From Symsagittifera roscoffensis (Eukaryota > Xenacoelomorpha > Acoela > Convolutidae), in contig NC_087062.1 of assembly GCF_963678635.1 (NCBI RefSeq), positions 42,048,395-42,112,394 of the forward strand: DNA of 64,000 nt, in the 5' to 3' direction. The position numbers were made by a program, and so were the translations under genes. The notes below the pieces were generated by a model. It did no database searches, had not been told where the DNA came from, and saw nothing but the letters and a program-made list of their open reading frames with translations. Shown one piece after another: positions 11,040-22,834 of the stretch (position 1 is its first letter; each line of letters opens with the position of its first letter).

Positions 11040-11890
11040 AACTAGAAAAAGGGTTATTTTGGATATTGGTTGCACTTCGACAATCTGTGGAATACCGTGC
11101 TTAAACGGTTTTCTGGACAGTTTGACAGCGCAGCAGAAGAAACAAGTAGAATACTTGAAAACCAGGACAAAATTATACTTGAAAACCGGGACGTGTTTCC
11201 GGCTATGTATAAATGTCGTCTTCCTGTTCAGATTGGCAATCTGAGTAGCTTCTTAGACGTACAGATTATCAAAAGTAAATCACTACTTCTGATTCGCGTG
11301 AAATCATTGGCAAATGAAAGAGCGCTCATTAGCACCCACGTACAGCGTCTATCTATCACTAGAATCGGCGACATGTGTCTCAAAACGACTACCTCTGAAC
11401 ACCTGATTGAGAGCGTTTTTCCTGAACAAGAGTAATTCAAGGACGCTGTGCTGTGGTCGTTTGCTGAACTCGCGTATAAGGACATCGTGAAACTCTATCG
11501 ACAATTTGGCTATTGCTCTGTCAAGAAACTGAGTGAATTGATAAAGAAACCTAATCAGAAGTGTGCAAATCTGAGTGAAATTATAGAAAGCGTGACACAA
11601 GAGCGTCCTGTATGTCAGCAGCATGGAAAATCACTGCCGGGGCCAGTTGTGACTTTAACACTATCTGAAGAATTTAACAGTGTTTTGGCCATAGATTTAC
11701 ACTAACTTTCTCCAGGGAAGTACTACATTCATTTTATAGACTTCTACTCGCGGTTTTCTCAAGCAAGCGTGACTACATCGAAAACTGTAAACTGTCCAAA
11801 CGATCGTTTGCAAGTTAAAAGAGATATGGATTTTGCAATTCAGACCTCCCACAACAATTTTAACAGGCAATGGCGGCAAATTCGACAATT
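11040..11890 (+). pseudogene. Copia-type protease and integrase remnant
   Basis: The protease starts at about 11056 with LDIGCTSTICG, the position of the family's Asp active site (here Asp-Ile-Gly-Cys). The region 11448-11705 contains LAYKDIVKLYRQFGYCSVKKL and CQQHGKSLPGPVVTLTLSEEF, the integrase zinc-binding part and the lead-in to the core. LAIDLH at about 11690 holds the first catalytic Asp and is directly followed by a stop. ILTGNGGKFDN near 11860 is the second catalytic block, in which Asp is replaced by Gly. The integrase is therefore dead. Confidence 0.65.
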
Positions 11891-12431
11891 ACATATTTAG
11901 GAAGAACCGCGCATGTCGATGCTGCAAGGTCCATGCAAGTAAATTGCGTAGTGTAGATGATGTGTCTAACGCACCTAACGAAAGTACTGACGAGAAGACT
12001 GCTTTAGAATGCGAGCAGAATGACATACCAACCATGGAGGCTGTTAAACAGTGCGATTGTACTCCTATCGACAGTGTTTCGTGTGATAAATTACCAGTAG
12101 AGTCAGTTAGTGTTCCGAGAATTCAGTCCAAGGACTACTTGCCAAGCGTCAATGGGTGTACGACACAACAACAGCGATTAAAAATAAGGCAAAAACCAAT
12201 GGGCTGAAAGAAATGAAAAAACGTAGGAAAAATATCCGCCCTGGGCTATTTATGCCGGTAAAGTCTGAGACATTGCTTCTTCGCCAATTACTCACTATAG
12301 CAAGCAAGGATTTGAAAACTGAATTACGACTAAAGTTGAACTCATTTCTGCGCAAAGTAGTGGCATTTGTGAAAGCTTTTAACAAAGCTTCTCAAGGAAT
12401 AATAGTACCCGGTTGTAATACCAATGCTTAG
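11891..12431 (+). pseudogene. Unassigned coding-like tail of the copia element
   Basis: Two overlapping frames (11833-12207 and 12156-12431) remain open after the integrase block. They contain a charged, Cys-containing stretch and a Lys/Arg-rich segment but no RT, RNase H or known fold that I recognise. They may be a remnant of the integrase C-terminus or captured sequence. The assignment to the element rests on adjacency only. Confidence 0.35.
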
Positions 12432-12600
12432 AGCAAAGATTATTTAATTTAATGCAACTAGTTAATCAGTCATTACATGAGGCCTAAATTGTTATTGAAA
12501 TACCCATCACAAGTCAGCAATACTAAAAAAACAATGAAATTTGAATTAGTAATCATATAACAGCTGCCTCAACATTTTATAAAATAAACTATTTAAAAAA

Positions 12601-12703
12601 CAGCTGTTTCAACAAAGTACGAAAATTAAATATCAACATTAGCTCAATCAAAGTGCATGATTAATTGCACTTTGATTGATTCAAGCTGGATGTTAAACAG
12701 CTG
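12601..12703. repeat. 103-bp imperfect inverted repeat (hairpin)
   Basis: The outer arms are CAGCTGTTT (12601-12609) and AAACAGCTG (12695-12703). The inner arms TCAATCAAAGTGCA (12644-12657) and TGCACTTTGATTGA (12666-12679) pair perfectly around an 8-nt loop. AACAT/ATGTT and AGCT/AGCT pair between them. It could be a small foldback element or the tip of a MITE; no target duplication is evident. Confidence 0.65.
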
Positions 12704-13354
12704 AACATCTGTAGCACGTTCAACTTTATTACTTAAGTTTCATAAATCGTGAGGGCTGAACTGTTTTCGTAATCAAGTTTTTGATAGACGCAAATCAAAT
12801 CAAATCCACAGCAATTAAAACAAATTTTAATTTTTGATCTTTATATTAGGCAAGGCAAGACTGCCGTTAGAAGCCAGGTCAAAAATTAATTCTAAGCAAA
12901 TTTCTGTACTACTATGATGGAGTGGTCACTTGAAAACAACCAGGTCCCTTGAGAATCAGACATTTAGAGCTCCCAAATCTTTTTATGAACAATTTTTGCA
13001 CAAGTTAGTATTCAGAAAATTTGCATGCGAAGTGCATGCGGGATCTGTCTATCACAGTTGCTTTTTCGAAGAAACTACTTTATCATAGCAGTGTACCAAT
13101 TTTTCTAACCTGGCCAAAGCCCATGGCATCCAGAATCAATGCAGTTTTGTTGTCATGGTTTGTAAAAGGGTTCTTCAGCCTGATATCCTGGAAAACGAAA
13201 TAATTATTTGAGGGTTAAAAACTTTCAGGACTTCACGAATCAGGACGAAACCTTGAATATTCCGACAGCCCTTTAATGCCTATGAAATATTCAGTTTTTT
13301 TTTTTAATGACAAGCCAACAAGCCATGTAAGACTTGAGCCCACTTCCCACACAC

Positions 13355-13436
<82 letters not shown>

Positions 13437-14609
13437 ACACCGCACTCAAGTTATGCCAAACACAACGCGATAAAATTTGCGTCTGGTATTATAAAAATAA
13501 GACTGAATAGCTCGATCGAGGACTCATTTCTATATATTTTTTTAACTTTCAATTAGCCTTCAGTGATATGACCTAAAATCGCTTTGAGTATAGCTCGTAT
13601 TTTGAAGATCATGCGATGTTTTTTTGTCCTCGATTTAAAACATCCAATTGCAAGTACTACTAAGAAAAGGCGGTATTTTTCCGAAGGGAAGGAAATTCTA
13701 TTTGCCTACAGGTATAAAAAAAATTATTATTCAGGAAACAAATTTGAACAGTGTCAAAATTCTGATAGAATGATTAACCATAATGATTTAAACCTGATCA
13801 AAGAAACCATTTTATGTTTACTCACTCTGTATCTTCGGGAAAAGGCTTCTGGAGGCGTTGGTTTAGCCTTCTGTCTAAACTCATTTATAACTCCAGTCCG
13901 TGCTTGCTCTCGATAATGCCCGTGGTAACCCGAAGGAAACTAAAAGCATGTTAAAATTGGTTACTTCGGTACTGGTACCTCAAACAAATATAAACAAAAA
14001 GCCACGAACCCAAGATCCGATTATCTCTGTTGCCATCATCGAATTAACTTCGCATGCTCACATGAATAAATGGTTTAATAATTATAAGTTAAAAGTTTTG
14101 TCATGCCTTGAATAACGCATTTCAGTTTGATTCGAAAAATTGATAAAATCAAATAATAAATACATATAGTTTGTGAAAAAAAAACACGTTGACATTTTTG
14201 TTCCGATTCCTGCCATATGAAGAGAAACAATCATATCCATGTATAGGCTTTTTTGCCCGCCACGAGCGAAACTAAACCATGATGAGTCAACAACAATTGT
14301 TGGAATCTCAGCTACCATTAAAAATTGAAGCGCTAATTGAAACGGAGTCGAAATTCAGAAATGCGCAAACAGCAAACAAATCGACGGAAGGAACAAAACA
14401 AATCAAAATAACCAAAACCATCCCTCATTCACGAAATAAGTTGTCAAATCAGCCGAAAATCTGGTGCAGGCATAACGAGACTGCGCTTCCGATATACAGA
14501 AACAATTCTTCACAAGAATACAACAGTAGATGACAATCTCAAAAACAATAACTCTGCTAAAATACTACCGCAAACTGCATACAATGATAATTAATCTCCC
14601 CCTTAGTAG
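12704..14609. other. Non-coding interval with small unassigned frames
   Basis: Frames of 60-110 codons occur (13021-13203, 13584-13916, 13900-14115, 14279-14533). The last, a polar Gln/Lys/Asn-rich frame of 84 residues, ends shortly before the first long repeat. None resembles a known protein, and codon content is that of the AT-rich background. The microsatellite is listed separately. Confidence 0.5.
13349..13443. repeat. (AC)n microsatellite
   Basis: An almost pure AC tract of about 95 bp with a few ACCC interruptions at both ends. Open frames through it encode only alternating Thr-His or Cys-Val and are not genes. Confidence 0.97.
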
Positions 14610-14820
14610 TGTGACTTTCGACCACAATGGTCAAAATATATGGCAACATCGAAATTTTAATGGTAGCAGCCAAGGGGCATTTTTGGCAGTTTCGACGAGT
14701 TAACAGTGTTAACCGTTCAATTTAACGAATTGGGAAAGGTCAATTTGGAGTGACGAAACAATTTTAAAAAATTTGATTTAGGCTTGCATGACACGTATAG
14801 AAACTTTCACTTTCGCGAAC

Positions 14821-14910
14821 ACTAAAACAGTGAGGCCGATCTATCACTAAAACAGTGAGACCGATCTATCTAAAATCTATCATCAAAACAGTGAGTCCGA
14901 TTTTTGACAC
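14821..14910. repeat. Short tandem repeat AAACAGTGAG-CCGATCTATC
   Basis: Three copies of a unit containing AAACAGTGAG followed by a CCGATCTATC-like phrase, the last two separated by a short spacer. They occur only in long repeat A. Confidence 0.6.
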
Positions 14911-14984
14911 CTACAGTTTACAACTGAACGACTCAAAGACTTAGATCGCAAAAATTGACGGCTAAGTGACCTAACGAAGATCAA

Positions 14985-15480
14985 AAAGCTTGGTTCAATC
15001 CTTGACGACAGTGCAGACATCAGCAGACGAAAATGCTGTCCATCATTGCGCTGAACAAGTGTAAACCTGTCTGGAAGAACCCTTACGTCACCATCAAAAA
15101 GAAGATAAGTATCTACAATACGAATGTTAAATCCATATTCACCTACAACTGTTCCACGTGGGCCAAGAACAAAGGCACACACGAAAAACTAGACGTTGTA
15201 CGCCAAAAACATCTCAAAAATGTACAAAAACATTCACTACCAAAAATATATCCCCAACAAAGAACTGTACTCTAGGTAGTGGCTGGAAGACGAAGAGCAC
15301 ATCTGGGTCACGTACTGAGATGGCACACCAGCGACGTCAATATATGAGCACGTGAACGAACTGAAGAAAAAAGGAGGAAGAGGACGGAAAGCTGCAAACA
15401 TTTTTGAAACTTTCGGAAAAGACTTCGAGACTGACGACCTCCAATAGCTGGAACAGCGACCGATGTCAAGGACATTATAA
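14985..15480 (+). pseudogene. LINE RT C-terminal fragment inserted in long repeat A
   Basis: In one frame LGSILDDSADISRR is visible; after a one-base shift the frame 15033-15275 continues with NKCKPVWKNP and YNTNVKSIFTYNCSTW. This matches the post-RT region of non-LTR retrotransposons (LGSxxxxxxDIxxR, FNTNVKSVLLYGCETW). Near 15300, LGHVLRWH matches the LGHVLRM signature near the end of such proteins. Flanking repeat-A sequence resumes at about 15490. The element type is a different clade from the two LINEs above. Confidence 0.65.
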
Positions 15481-15949
15481 CATTGATGATTTTTTGTACC
15501 TTGATTGACTGACTAAAACCGCGAAAATCAGAACAACAATTTTCCCTGAAAAAACACAAGACGTGCGTTTAACGAACGAGACGACAGAAATTATAGTTGA
15601 AGATATCAGCGGAAGAGCATTCCGAATTTTAACGATTGTGTAGCTACAATTGTTACGGGCCGACTCCCGACAAATCGAAGCGCTATTGAGAAGATCTGCT
15701 ACATTTCCTGTTTGCCTAGAAAACAGCTTTTCGACCAGATTCGAGAATCCGGAAAGGTCTTGAGAAGAGACTGAAACCGGTTTTTAAACAACTTTTAGGC
15801 TCCGGAAATGCCCTGAGTTGAATTTAATTAACATCTTGTCTATTTTTAGAAAATGAGAAGCTAGGAACTGAGGGAAAATGTTGATCCATCTCCGATGAAA
15901 AGGATGATTTTTATCGACTGAACAAAAACGAAAGTAGTATGATAAAAAT

Positions 15950-16650
15950 TAGTAGCCTTGTTTTTAGGAGTGACCTCGTGGTCTGGGGAATTTTGAGATC
16001 CAGCCATGAGCTCGCTATTTTTGCATGCAACTAAGTTAATTTGCGCGATCTGGCCGATAGCCTTAAATATTAATGACTTTGTCCGGCCGATAAGGATGGA
16101 CCACCCAAAGAAGTGGCTTTGGCACAGACGGTTAAAAGCATCTGAAGCTGTGTTTAGACAATAGCCAGTCGTTTCGTAACCTAGCTTCAAAATCCGTCGG
16201 TATGTACTTCCAGGCGAATTAACAAGCACTCCGCGCCGAGAGGATGCTCTAAATAAGGCCCATGACGAGGAGCCGGAAGGGTGGTACGGAAAGCGGAAGC
16301 CTTCCGGATTCCCGGATTAAGCTTTTTAACTTAGTTAAGACCGAAAATTCACGTATGGTGAAGGATGGGATGATCGGCCTTCCCGTCGTTGTCTGACCGT
16401 TATATGGCCAAAACAATTAAAAATATACACAAAACCAAACGCAAAGTAGTATAGTACCTAAGAAAAAACCAAAAACAAAAAAACGTCCGAAAAAACCAAA
16501 AACAGTAGAAAAGTATAAAGTCAGAAGAAATCATCCGCCCAGACGACATGTGACCCGACCCTCCCGTTTATTGTTGATAGATATATTGTTGTTACAGCTT
16601 TTACAACAAAGAAGATTTTTACGATCAAATTTGTGGCCATTTTTTTGGTG
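15950..16650. other. Unassigned insert in long repeat A
   Basis: Repeats B and C pass directly from the segment around 40590 or 47515 to the GCTAATTTGCGCTCAATCC phrase, whereas A holds about 700 extra bases here. The insert has no convincing frame. It contains inverted CCGGAAGG/CCTTCCGG phrases near 16275-16310. It may be an unrelated transposon fragment; no ends were found. Confidence 0.4.
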
Positions 16651-16889
16651 CTTGTACTGGGTTGCCTGAGTATTAAGGCACGTTAATGCTAATTTGAGCT
16701 CAATCCGGAAGGGTCTTGAGATTAGAGCCGATGACTGATCCCGCAAGCAGTGCAAGGAGCTACAGGAAGGGTGTCAAGGACAACAACAATTGATTGTTAG
16801 GTATCGTTAACAAGTTTTGTATCCTTTTAGTACAGAAATTAAGAGAGCAATCTGTGGGGGCTCGACAGTGACTGTACTGTAGTGACCCT

Positions 16890-19165
16890 CCACCGAGTTG
16901 CGAGTTTCCGAGTTAAGCACCTTAATTCGGATACTGAACAAACCCGGAGGGATACAATTTTGTTAGTAAAACTATTTATACTACTTTTTTCAATACTCTT
17001 TTATCGTTTTTGAGTAAAAAAAACATAGCAAACAGACCGGTTTTTAGGGTCAAAATAAAGATATTTTGATCACCTTACAAGTCGCGATTTTTGAGATATC
17101 GATACTTTTTGAAACAGAAAAAAAACGCTCAATTGATGAGTTACTCCGTAACTGCACTATTATAATTAGTGGAACCGGTGAAAATTATTTCGAACGTGAC
17201 TTTTCGAAAAACGAAACGTCACAAAATAGGACAATTTTTCAAAATGTTTGAAATAGGGCGATAAAAATTGTCGTTCGAACAACATTCACTAGTGAATCGA
17301 CAGGTTTTAGAACCCGTTTGCCAATAACCTCCCTGGCCCTGGTGAAGTTGACCTTAACAACTTGATTAAGTTGATTCATCAATCCGGAGGGATCCAAAAA
17401 GCGTTGTTTTTGGCAAGTTTTTTCGGCTGAATCGTTTTAGACCGGGTGTCTGCATTGAACTAGAAAAGTATAGACCTTTTGAGCTCGGATGGATAATTTT
17501 TAAGTCAATAAGACAAGAATTGCGAAAAAAAAGTTAGACGAAAACTATAAGTTTGAAAGTCTTTTGATTTCCCATCAAAGACGGTTCGATTTATAATTTT
17601 AGAACTAATGGATAGCTCCAATTCATCTTGGTACCATTACAACAGAAACTAAGCAGGCTTAGTTATAGAGTAATTGTTTTTGAAAAAAGTAAGCATACAA
17701 AACTTTTCTAGATTGTTTTTAGCAAAAACTACCGATTTGTGAAGAAGACCCTTCACGTTTTGTTTTTTTTTTTTGGAAAATTTCTATACCTCTACCATAC
17801 AACAGTAACGGCTGAATAAGGCAACTTTATGCTGTTCTCGACGGAAAGGAACGGCTAGGGAAAACAGAAAAAGATAGTCGAGTCAAATTTAGGCTAGTTA
17901 ATTGACCCTTCACAGTTAAGGAAAATTGTTAAATGAGCAGTTTAGCCTCAATCTGGAAGGGTCTAGGGCCAGAATTCACCCTTCCTAATTAGTTTATTTA
18001 GCAAAATAGGCTCAGGAACTCAACCAAAGCGCGAATTTTTGAGTGAAGCACCTTATTCTGGATATTGAACGGACCCGGAGGGGTATAATAATAAAAACAT
18101 TACTATTTTTACTGCTTCTATTAAAAGTCCTCTATAGTTTTCCAGTGAAACAGAACGTAAACAGACCGGTTTTCAGGGTCATAATAAAATACTTTGATCC
18201 TCCCACAAACCGCAATTTTTGAGATATTGATAATTTTTGAAACGAAAAAGCGCGCTAAATTAGATTTGCATTTTTCTAACTAGTGGAACCGGTTAAATTT
18301 AGTTCGGACGTGGTTGGAACTAATTGGGTGCCAAACACAAAAATTTCTTGATATATGAAAAAACGAAACTCGACAAAAAATTTCAAAATTTTTGAGTTAG
18401 CGCAAAGAAAATTGTCGTTCGGACATCATACACTAAGGAATCGACAGGATTTAGAACGCGCTTGCCATCAACCTTCCTTCCCTCAGTGGAATCGAACTTA
18501 ACGTGTTTGATCTAGTGGATTCATCAATCCGGAGGGGTCCAATTAGCATTGTTTTTGGCAATTTTTTTCTCAGCTGAAACTTTTTAGACCGGGATTTTGC
18601 ATTGATCTAAAACAATTTTGGCCTTCTGAGCTCGGATTAAAAATTTTTAAATGAATGACAAGAGTTGCGGAAAAAGCTAAGTGGAACCTTGAGGTTGGAA
18701 GTTTTTTTTTAATTAGCATAAAAGACGTTTTGCATCATAACTTTGGACGTTTTGCATCATAACCGATTCAATTTATCTTAGTACCGCTAGAACAGGAATT
18801 AAGTAGGCTCACACATATAGTAATTGTTTTTGAGAAGAAAGTAAGCAAAGAAAGTTTTCTAGGTTGTTTTTAATAAAACTACTGATTTTTGAAGGTCGAC
18901 CCTTCGCGTTTTGTAATTTTTTTTTTGCAAAGCCCTTACATCCCTGCCAAACGATAGCAATGGTCTAATAAAGCATTTTTACGTTGTTCTCGACAATAAG
19001 GAAGCATTATGGAACCTAGAAAACGACAGTCGAGTCAAAAATAGGCTTGTTATAAGACCCCTCACCGTTCAAGAAAATTGTTAAATAAGCAGCTTTGCTT
19101 CAATCCGGAGGCGTCTGGGGCCAGAGAAAGCCATTCCTAGTTAATTGATTTTAAATAATAGACTC
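16890..19165. repeat. 1.13-kb tandem duplication inside long repeat A
   Basis: The segment starting with the GAGTTAAGCACCTTA phrase at 16910 recurs at 18041 (offset 1131). Both copies continue through the same landmarks: an AGACCGGTTTT phrase, a CACTA-GAATCGACAGG phrase, AATCCGGAGGG and AAAATTGTTAAAT. Repeats B and C have a single copy. The two units have diverged visibly, so the duplication is old. Confidence 0.7.
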
Positions 19166-19199
19166 TGAGACCGTATCCGGAGGGGTCTAGGGTATTGTT

Positions 19200-19575
19200 T
19201 TCAACGACCCGGATGGGCCATTTTTCGCCAATCCAGAAGGATCATTTTGTGTCAATCCCTAGGGTCCCAATTCGGAGGGGTCCTGTTTTTGCCAATCTGG
19301 AAGGGTCATATTTGGCCAATCCGGAAGAGTCCCAATTCGTAGGGGTCCTATTTTTGGCAATCCGGAGGAGTGCCAATTCTGAGGGATCATGTTTTTGCCA
19401 ATCCGAAGGGGTCATATTTTGCCAATCCGAAGGGGTTCCAATTCGGAGGAGTCCTGTTTTTGCCAAACCAGAAGGGTCATATTTTTGCCAATCCGGAAGG
19501 GTCATATTATGCCAATGCGGAGGGGTCCCATTTCAGAGGGGTGTTATTTTTGTCCATTCGGAGGGCTCCTAGAAA
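19200..19575. repeat. 25-bp minisatellite, copy A (degraded)
   Basis: Irregular copies of a unit close to GCCAATCCGGAAGGGTCCTAT with spacings of about 14-26 bp. The same array is regular in repeats B and C. Overlapping open frames here are only the repeat read in three frames. Confidence 0.85.
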
Positions 19576-20352
19576 TTTTTTTTTTCAATGAACGCAATCG
19601 TAGGTATTCTAACACGTACGTAATTAAAAACAAGATATAGATTGAATAGCATGAAGATATTAGGAAAAAGGGAGTCCAAGAAAGACAGGAAACCAGTGAC
19701 TGCACTGTTTCTTGCCTTTAGATATAAACTGAAAAGACCATATTAAAACCAAAACAGGTCTAGATCCGGAGTTTTACGACTCTAGGTCTAACTAAAAACA
19801 GAACTTGATACTGATTTATTGCATTGAAACCCAAATTGTTTTTTGGAAGAGCGTCTTGAGAGTTTTAGTAAGTCTGGTTCGGGCAATCTGAGGGCAGATA
19901 GGTATCACAGAGCTCGGTGGGTGCAATAGACGCCCACTTGAGAAAAATACTGCTTTCTATTTGTCTGTTTAGTGCGGCTATAAACAGAGAAAGCTCTTTC
20001 TCTAGAAATAAATTCGACTATTAAATTGCGACAGACCAATTGCAATACACATTTTTTTTTCTCCTTTATGGTTTTAAATCCTTGATAATCGTTCTCGATT
20101 CGGTAGTGGACACAGTATTCAAAATATATTGACATCATCAGCCTGTGCTAGTTTTATATCTAATGACCAATAAGAAATTGCTGTGCATAAATTGTATATA
20201 CGCTGTACTCTGAGAACTCATTAAGATTCTTGGACACTGAGTAGTTAAAAATTTTGGACATTAACGTGTTGTGTTATTGTTATCAGTTGTCAAACTACAA
20301 AAAAGGTAGCAAGCGAATCGCGTGTTTGAGCAGTAAAAATCGATAAACTATG

Positions 20353-20835
20353 ATGAGTCTAGACAACTCAAGGATATCTAAACTAAGTGATAGCTCTGGG
20401 AAATTTGTACCAAGAAACAAAGGAAATCGATGAATGACCATTTTTTGGAAAGGCCTGAGAAGTTTCGGAACAAAAGGGAAGAGTTTTTCAGGCGGGATGG
20501 TTGAAACAAGGGTTCAAACGGCCTCGGAAGACGAAAAGGCAAAGTTGGAACTAGAGGTTCATCCGGACCCTGCCATAGACGAGAATCGGGAGGGACATGG
20601 ACCGAATGGGAGTGGAAATAGAAGGTTGACGAGTAAACCTACACCCGTAGAACAAGGCCACAATTTCGCCACTTCGACCGGGACTCTTGATCGAGAGGAA
20701 ATGTCGGAACTGTCCGACATCTCGACTGAGAATCTAGCGGCAGCAGTTTCACCTACTGATAACACCATGATGCATGGGGTGACAGAGAGAGCGGTAACGT
20801 CATCCTCGTTTTCGGAAAGGCTGAAGGTTACCTAG
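20353..20835 (+). pseudogene. Host element 1 Gag N-terminus, broken
   Basis: The ATG at 20353 starts MSLDNSRISKLSDSSG, homologous to the Gag start at 50021. A stop follows at 20428. The frame 20434-20835 continues with EVHPDPAIDE, then FATSTGTLDREEM and DNTMMHG, shared with element 3. After 20835 the sequence jumps at about 20930 to the end of the capsid region; the coiled-coil and capsid parts present in element 3 (50690-52200) are deleted. Confidence 0.65.
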
Positions 20836-21014
20836 GGAAACTTCTTTCCATTTACAATGGGAATGGAACAGGCGATGAAGTAGATACCCAAGAAGAGGAA
20901 GAAAAAACTGAAATGGGGAAGTCTGGTTAGATCTGGTTACTACAAAACACTTATGACAATTTTAACAATGAACCCGCTAACCAGGGTAACAACTGGTACA
21001 AACCTAGGGACGAC

Positions 21015-21709
21015 ATGATCAAGAGACGTTCTTGTGCAAACTGCAGCTCGACAGACCATCATGTATCAGCATACCCAACCTACAAGCAGGGCATGAAGGC
21101 GATCGGTTTTAGTCTCGAAGATGAATATGCGTCGGAAATCAATTATGAAGATTTCATGAGAGGAGTAATTGCAAAATTCGGTCCCAGGTGTTTCTTTTGC
21201 AACTTGGATGGTCACTTTAAATCAAATTGCCTTCAAGGCATGAGGAGGCTTTGCCAGGCGTTATAGTCAGCCAGGCACGCCTGATGAGCGAGGCGGAAGC
21301 CCAGAGGAAACAGAAACCGCAAGAGCTGGCAACGAAGAAAATGCAAGCCGTGCTAGAAGAAATGAGTGAGCCAGAACCTGGAGCCGCAGCTAACAGCTTT
21401 CAGATCAATTGTAAAGCAGCGGCAAGAGATGTACTTTATATAGTCCAACAGGAATTGTCGACAAGAGAGATAGAACAGAAAGTCAAGCTCAAAACCAAAA
21501 ACGAGAGAACTCAAGAGCAGCTCAACGCCTTTGAACCATCTGAGGTTGAAGAAACGAAGGCAACGAGTAGATTGAGCATGAAGCTGAATGTGGTCTCAGG
21601 ACAAACATGGAAGCAATATACAGTCAATCATCTCAGTGGTTGGACATCAGGTAATCAGAAACCGAAGTTCACCTTGATGCATTTGGATATATATGCGGGG
21701 GTTATCTGA
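21015..21709 (+). pseudogene. Host element 1 nucleocapsid zinc knuckles and coiled-coil spacer
   Basis: The first knuckle begins CANCSSTDHH at about 21033; its final Cys is replaced by Tyr (SAYPTY). The second, CFFCNLDGHFKSNC near 21190, keeps the full CX2CX4HX4C pattern. About 35 residues separate them. CCHC knuckles in this place bind genomic RNA. From 21227 a Glu/Lys/Gln-rich frame of 160 residues follows, probably coiled coil, leading to LSMKLNVVSGQ, the stretch before the protease in element 3. A frameshift separates the two frames. The protease, RT and RNase H are missing downstream. Confidence 0.7.
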
Positions 21710-21919
21710 GAAAAGCAGAGCCACGCACTGAATCGAGAGATGTGCGAGCGTTGGTACACCTGGAGGAAGTCATAGATTGACACATACTGGGACAAGAACT
21801 TGAGCACGGCATCAGAGTGGTCAGAATTGGCAATCCACACAATGCTGGTGGAGGCTCGAGCTAGAGACCTGGACAAGGAATCAAATGAAGATTCCGATAG
21901 TGATCGCTACCTGAACCCG

Positions 21920-22834
21920 AGTGAGAAAGTCTTTGATAACGCGGCAGACTCCTGGAATTAAAAGCGGCCAAGAGACAGAGCCATCGGCAAAGATTTGTTG
22001 CGTCAAGATGGAAGATGACGCGCATCAGCCCGATGAGCTAAGCAGTCATTTGAGAGTCATGAAGACATATTTGAAGGCGAGATACAGACTCTCGGACTTA
22101 CTAAGAGCGCAGAGAATTTACCGCATGACCAGCAACTTGAAAAAGTGGACCGAGAATGGGGCACCAGACAAAAGAGATCTGGAAGAGCATAGTTACCGAA
22201 TCTTGAGACATTTTTATATGCAGAAAGAGTGAAGATTATATCTGAACAAAAATGGGATCCTTGTTTGCAAAAGGTGAGAGGAGGACAAGGTCCTGTACAA
22301 ATACAACGCGTTAGTGTTGCCGCAACTCTGCCAGACAGAAATTTTATTCAGTTCACTTGATCAGATGGGCCACCAATGAATCGATAAAGTATACCAGTGG
22401 ATCATGGAACGCTTCGATTAGCCTGGAATGAAAAAAGCATGCGAGAAGTGGATGACAGCATGTCTGTCATGCCAACAGGTGAAAAATTCCAGGAAACTAC
22501 GTTTTCCATTACAGTCGATAGAGTCATCTGAGGATGTGGTACAGATTGATCACCAGAAGATATGCTTGACAGTCAGAAGATTGATCACTCCACAAAGTAG
22601 GCAGAGGCCCTTCCCTGCATAACTGCCTCAGCCGATCATGCGATCATCTGATCATCGCGAGGATAGCAAGACATGGATGTCTAATGACATTCCAATTGGA
22701 CAACGGAACAGCTTTCGTAGGTGAACTTACCATGGAGCTCATTGGACGTTCTCAAGTAGCGCAGGCGTATACGACGTATCATCTACAAACCAACGACTTG
22801 GTGGAAAAACAAAATCGGACTCTGATGGTATCGG
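21920..22834 (+). pseudogene. Host element 1 integrase, broken
   Basis: The lead-in frame 21921-22232 (LRVMKTYLKARYRLSDLLRAQ) is a pre-integrase segment. Next come DQMGHQ and ACLSCQQVK (22428-22490), the zinc-binding part; the first zinc-ligand His appears lost. QIDHQKI near 22545 holds the first catalytic Asp, LDNGTAF near 22700 the second, and LVEKQNRT near 22800 the Glu. Together these form a Ty3/gypsy-type DDE integrase. Several stops interrupt it and about 120 bp are deleted between 22610 and 22680. It joins directly to the SGNH-like region, so the integrase C-terminus is lost. Confidence 0.7.

Larger units (their letters stand above)
10205..12440 (+). mobile_element. Decayed Ty1/copia-like LTR retrotransposon lacking RT
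   Basis: The order primer-binding site, gag, zinc-knuckle remnant, protease, integrase is the copia order (integrase before RT). After the integrase core, only unassigned sequence follows; no RT or RNase H is present, so about half of the element is missing. Neither LTR could be delimited: the 5' LTR would end at CACA just before 10205, but no matching 3' copy is visible downstream. Confidence 0.7.
14610..20352 (+). repeat. Long repeat A: 5' LTR-like region of host element 1
   Basis: The region begins TGTGACTTTCGACC and is homologous, piece by piece, to 38795-42640 and 45676-50020. All three lead into the same gag start. At A the upstream flank is unrelated to the other copies, whereas at B and C the repeat is preceded by the element's 3' UTR; this is the pattern expected of a 5' versus a 3' LTR. 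A differs from B and C: it has no Penelope endonuclease piece, carries a LINE fragment (14985-15480) and an unrelated insert (about 15950-16650), and contains a 1.1-kb tandem duplication. The 3' end of the LTR cannot be fixed because no outer 3' boundary is in the window. Confidence 0.7.

Noticed and set aside
13233-13473. Open frames of alternating Cys-Val or Thr-His
   Set aside because: They are the (AC)n microsatellite read in frame; no protein character outside the repeat.
16260-16320. Terminal inverted repeats of a DNA transposon (CCGGAAGG/CCTTCCGG)
   Set aside because: Arms are short and close together, no transposase or target duplication is seen.
19195-19640. Several overlapping open frames with a 25-residue repeat (also at 41479-41860 and 48855-49236)
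   Set aside because: They are the 25-bp minisatellite read in different frames and on both strands, not genes.
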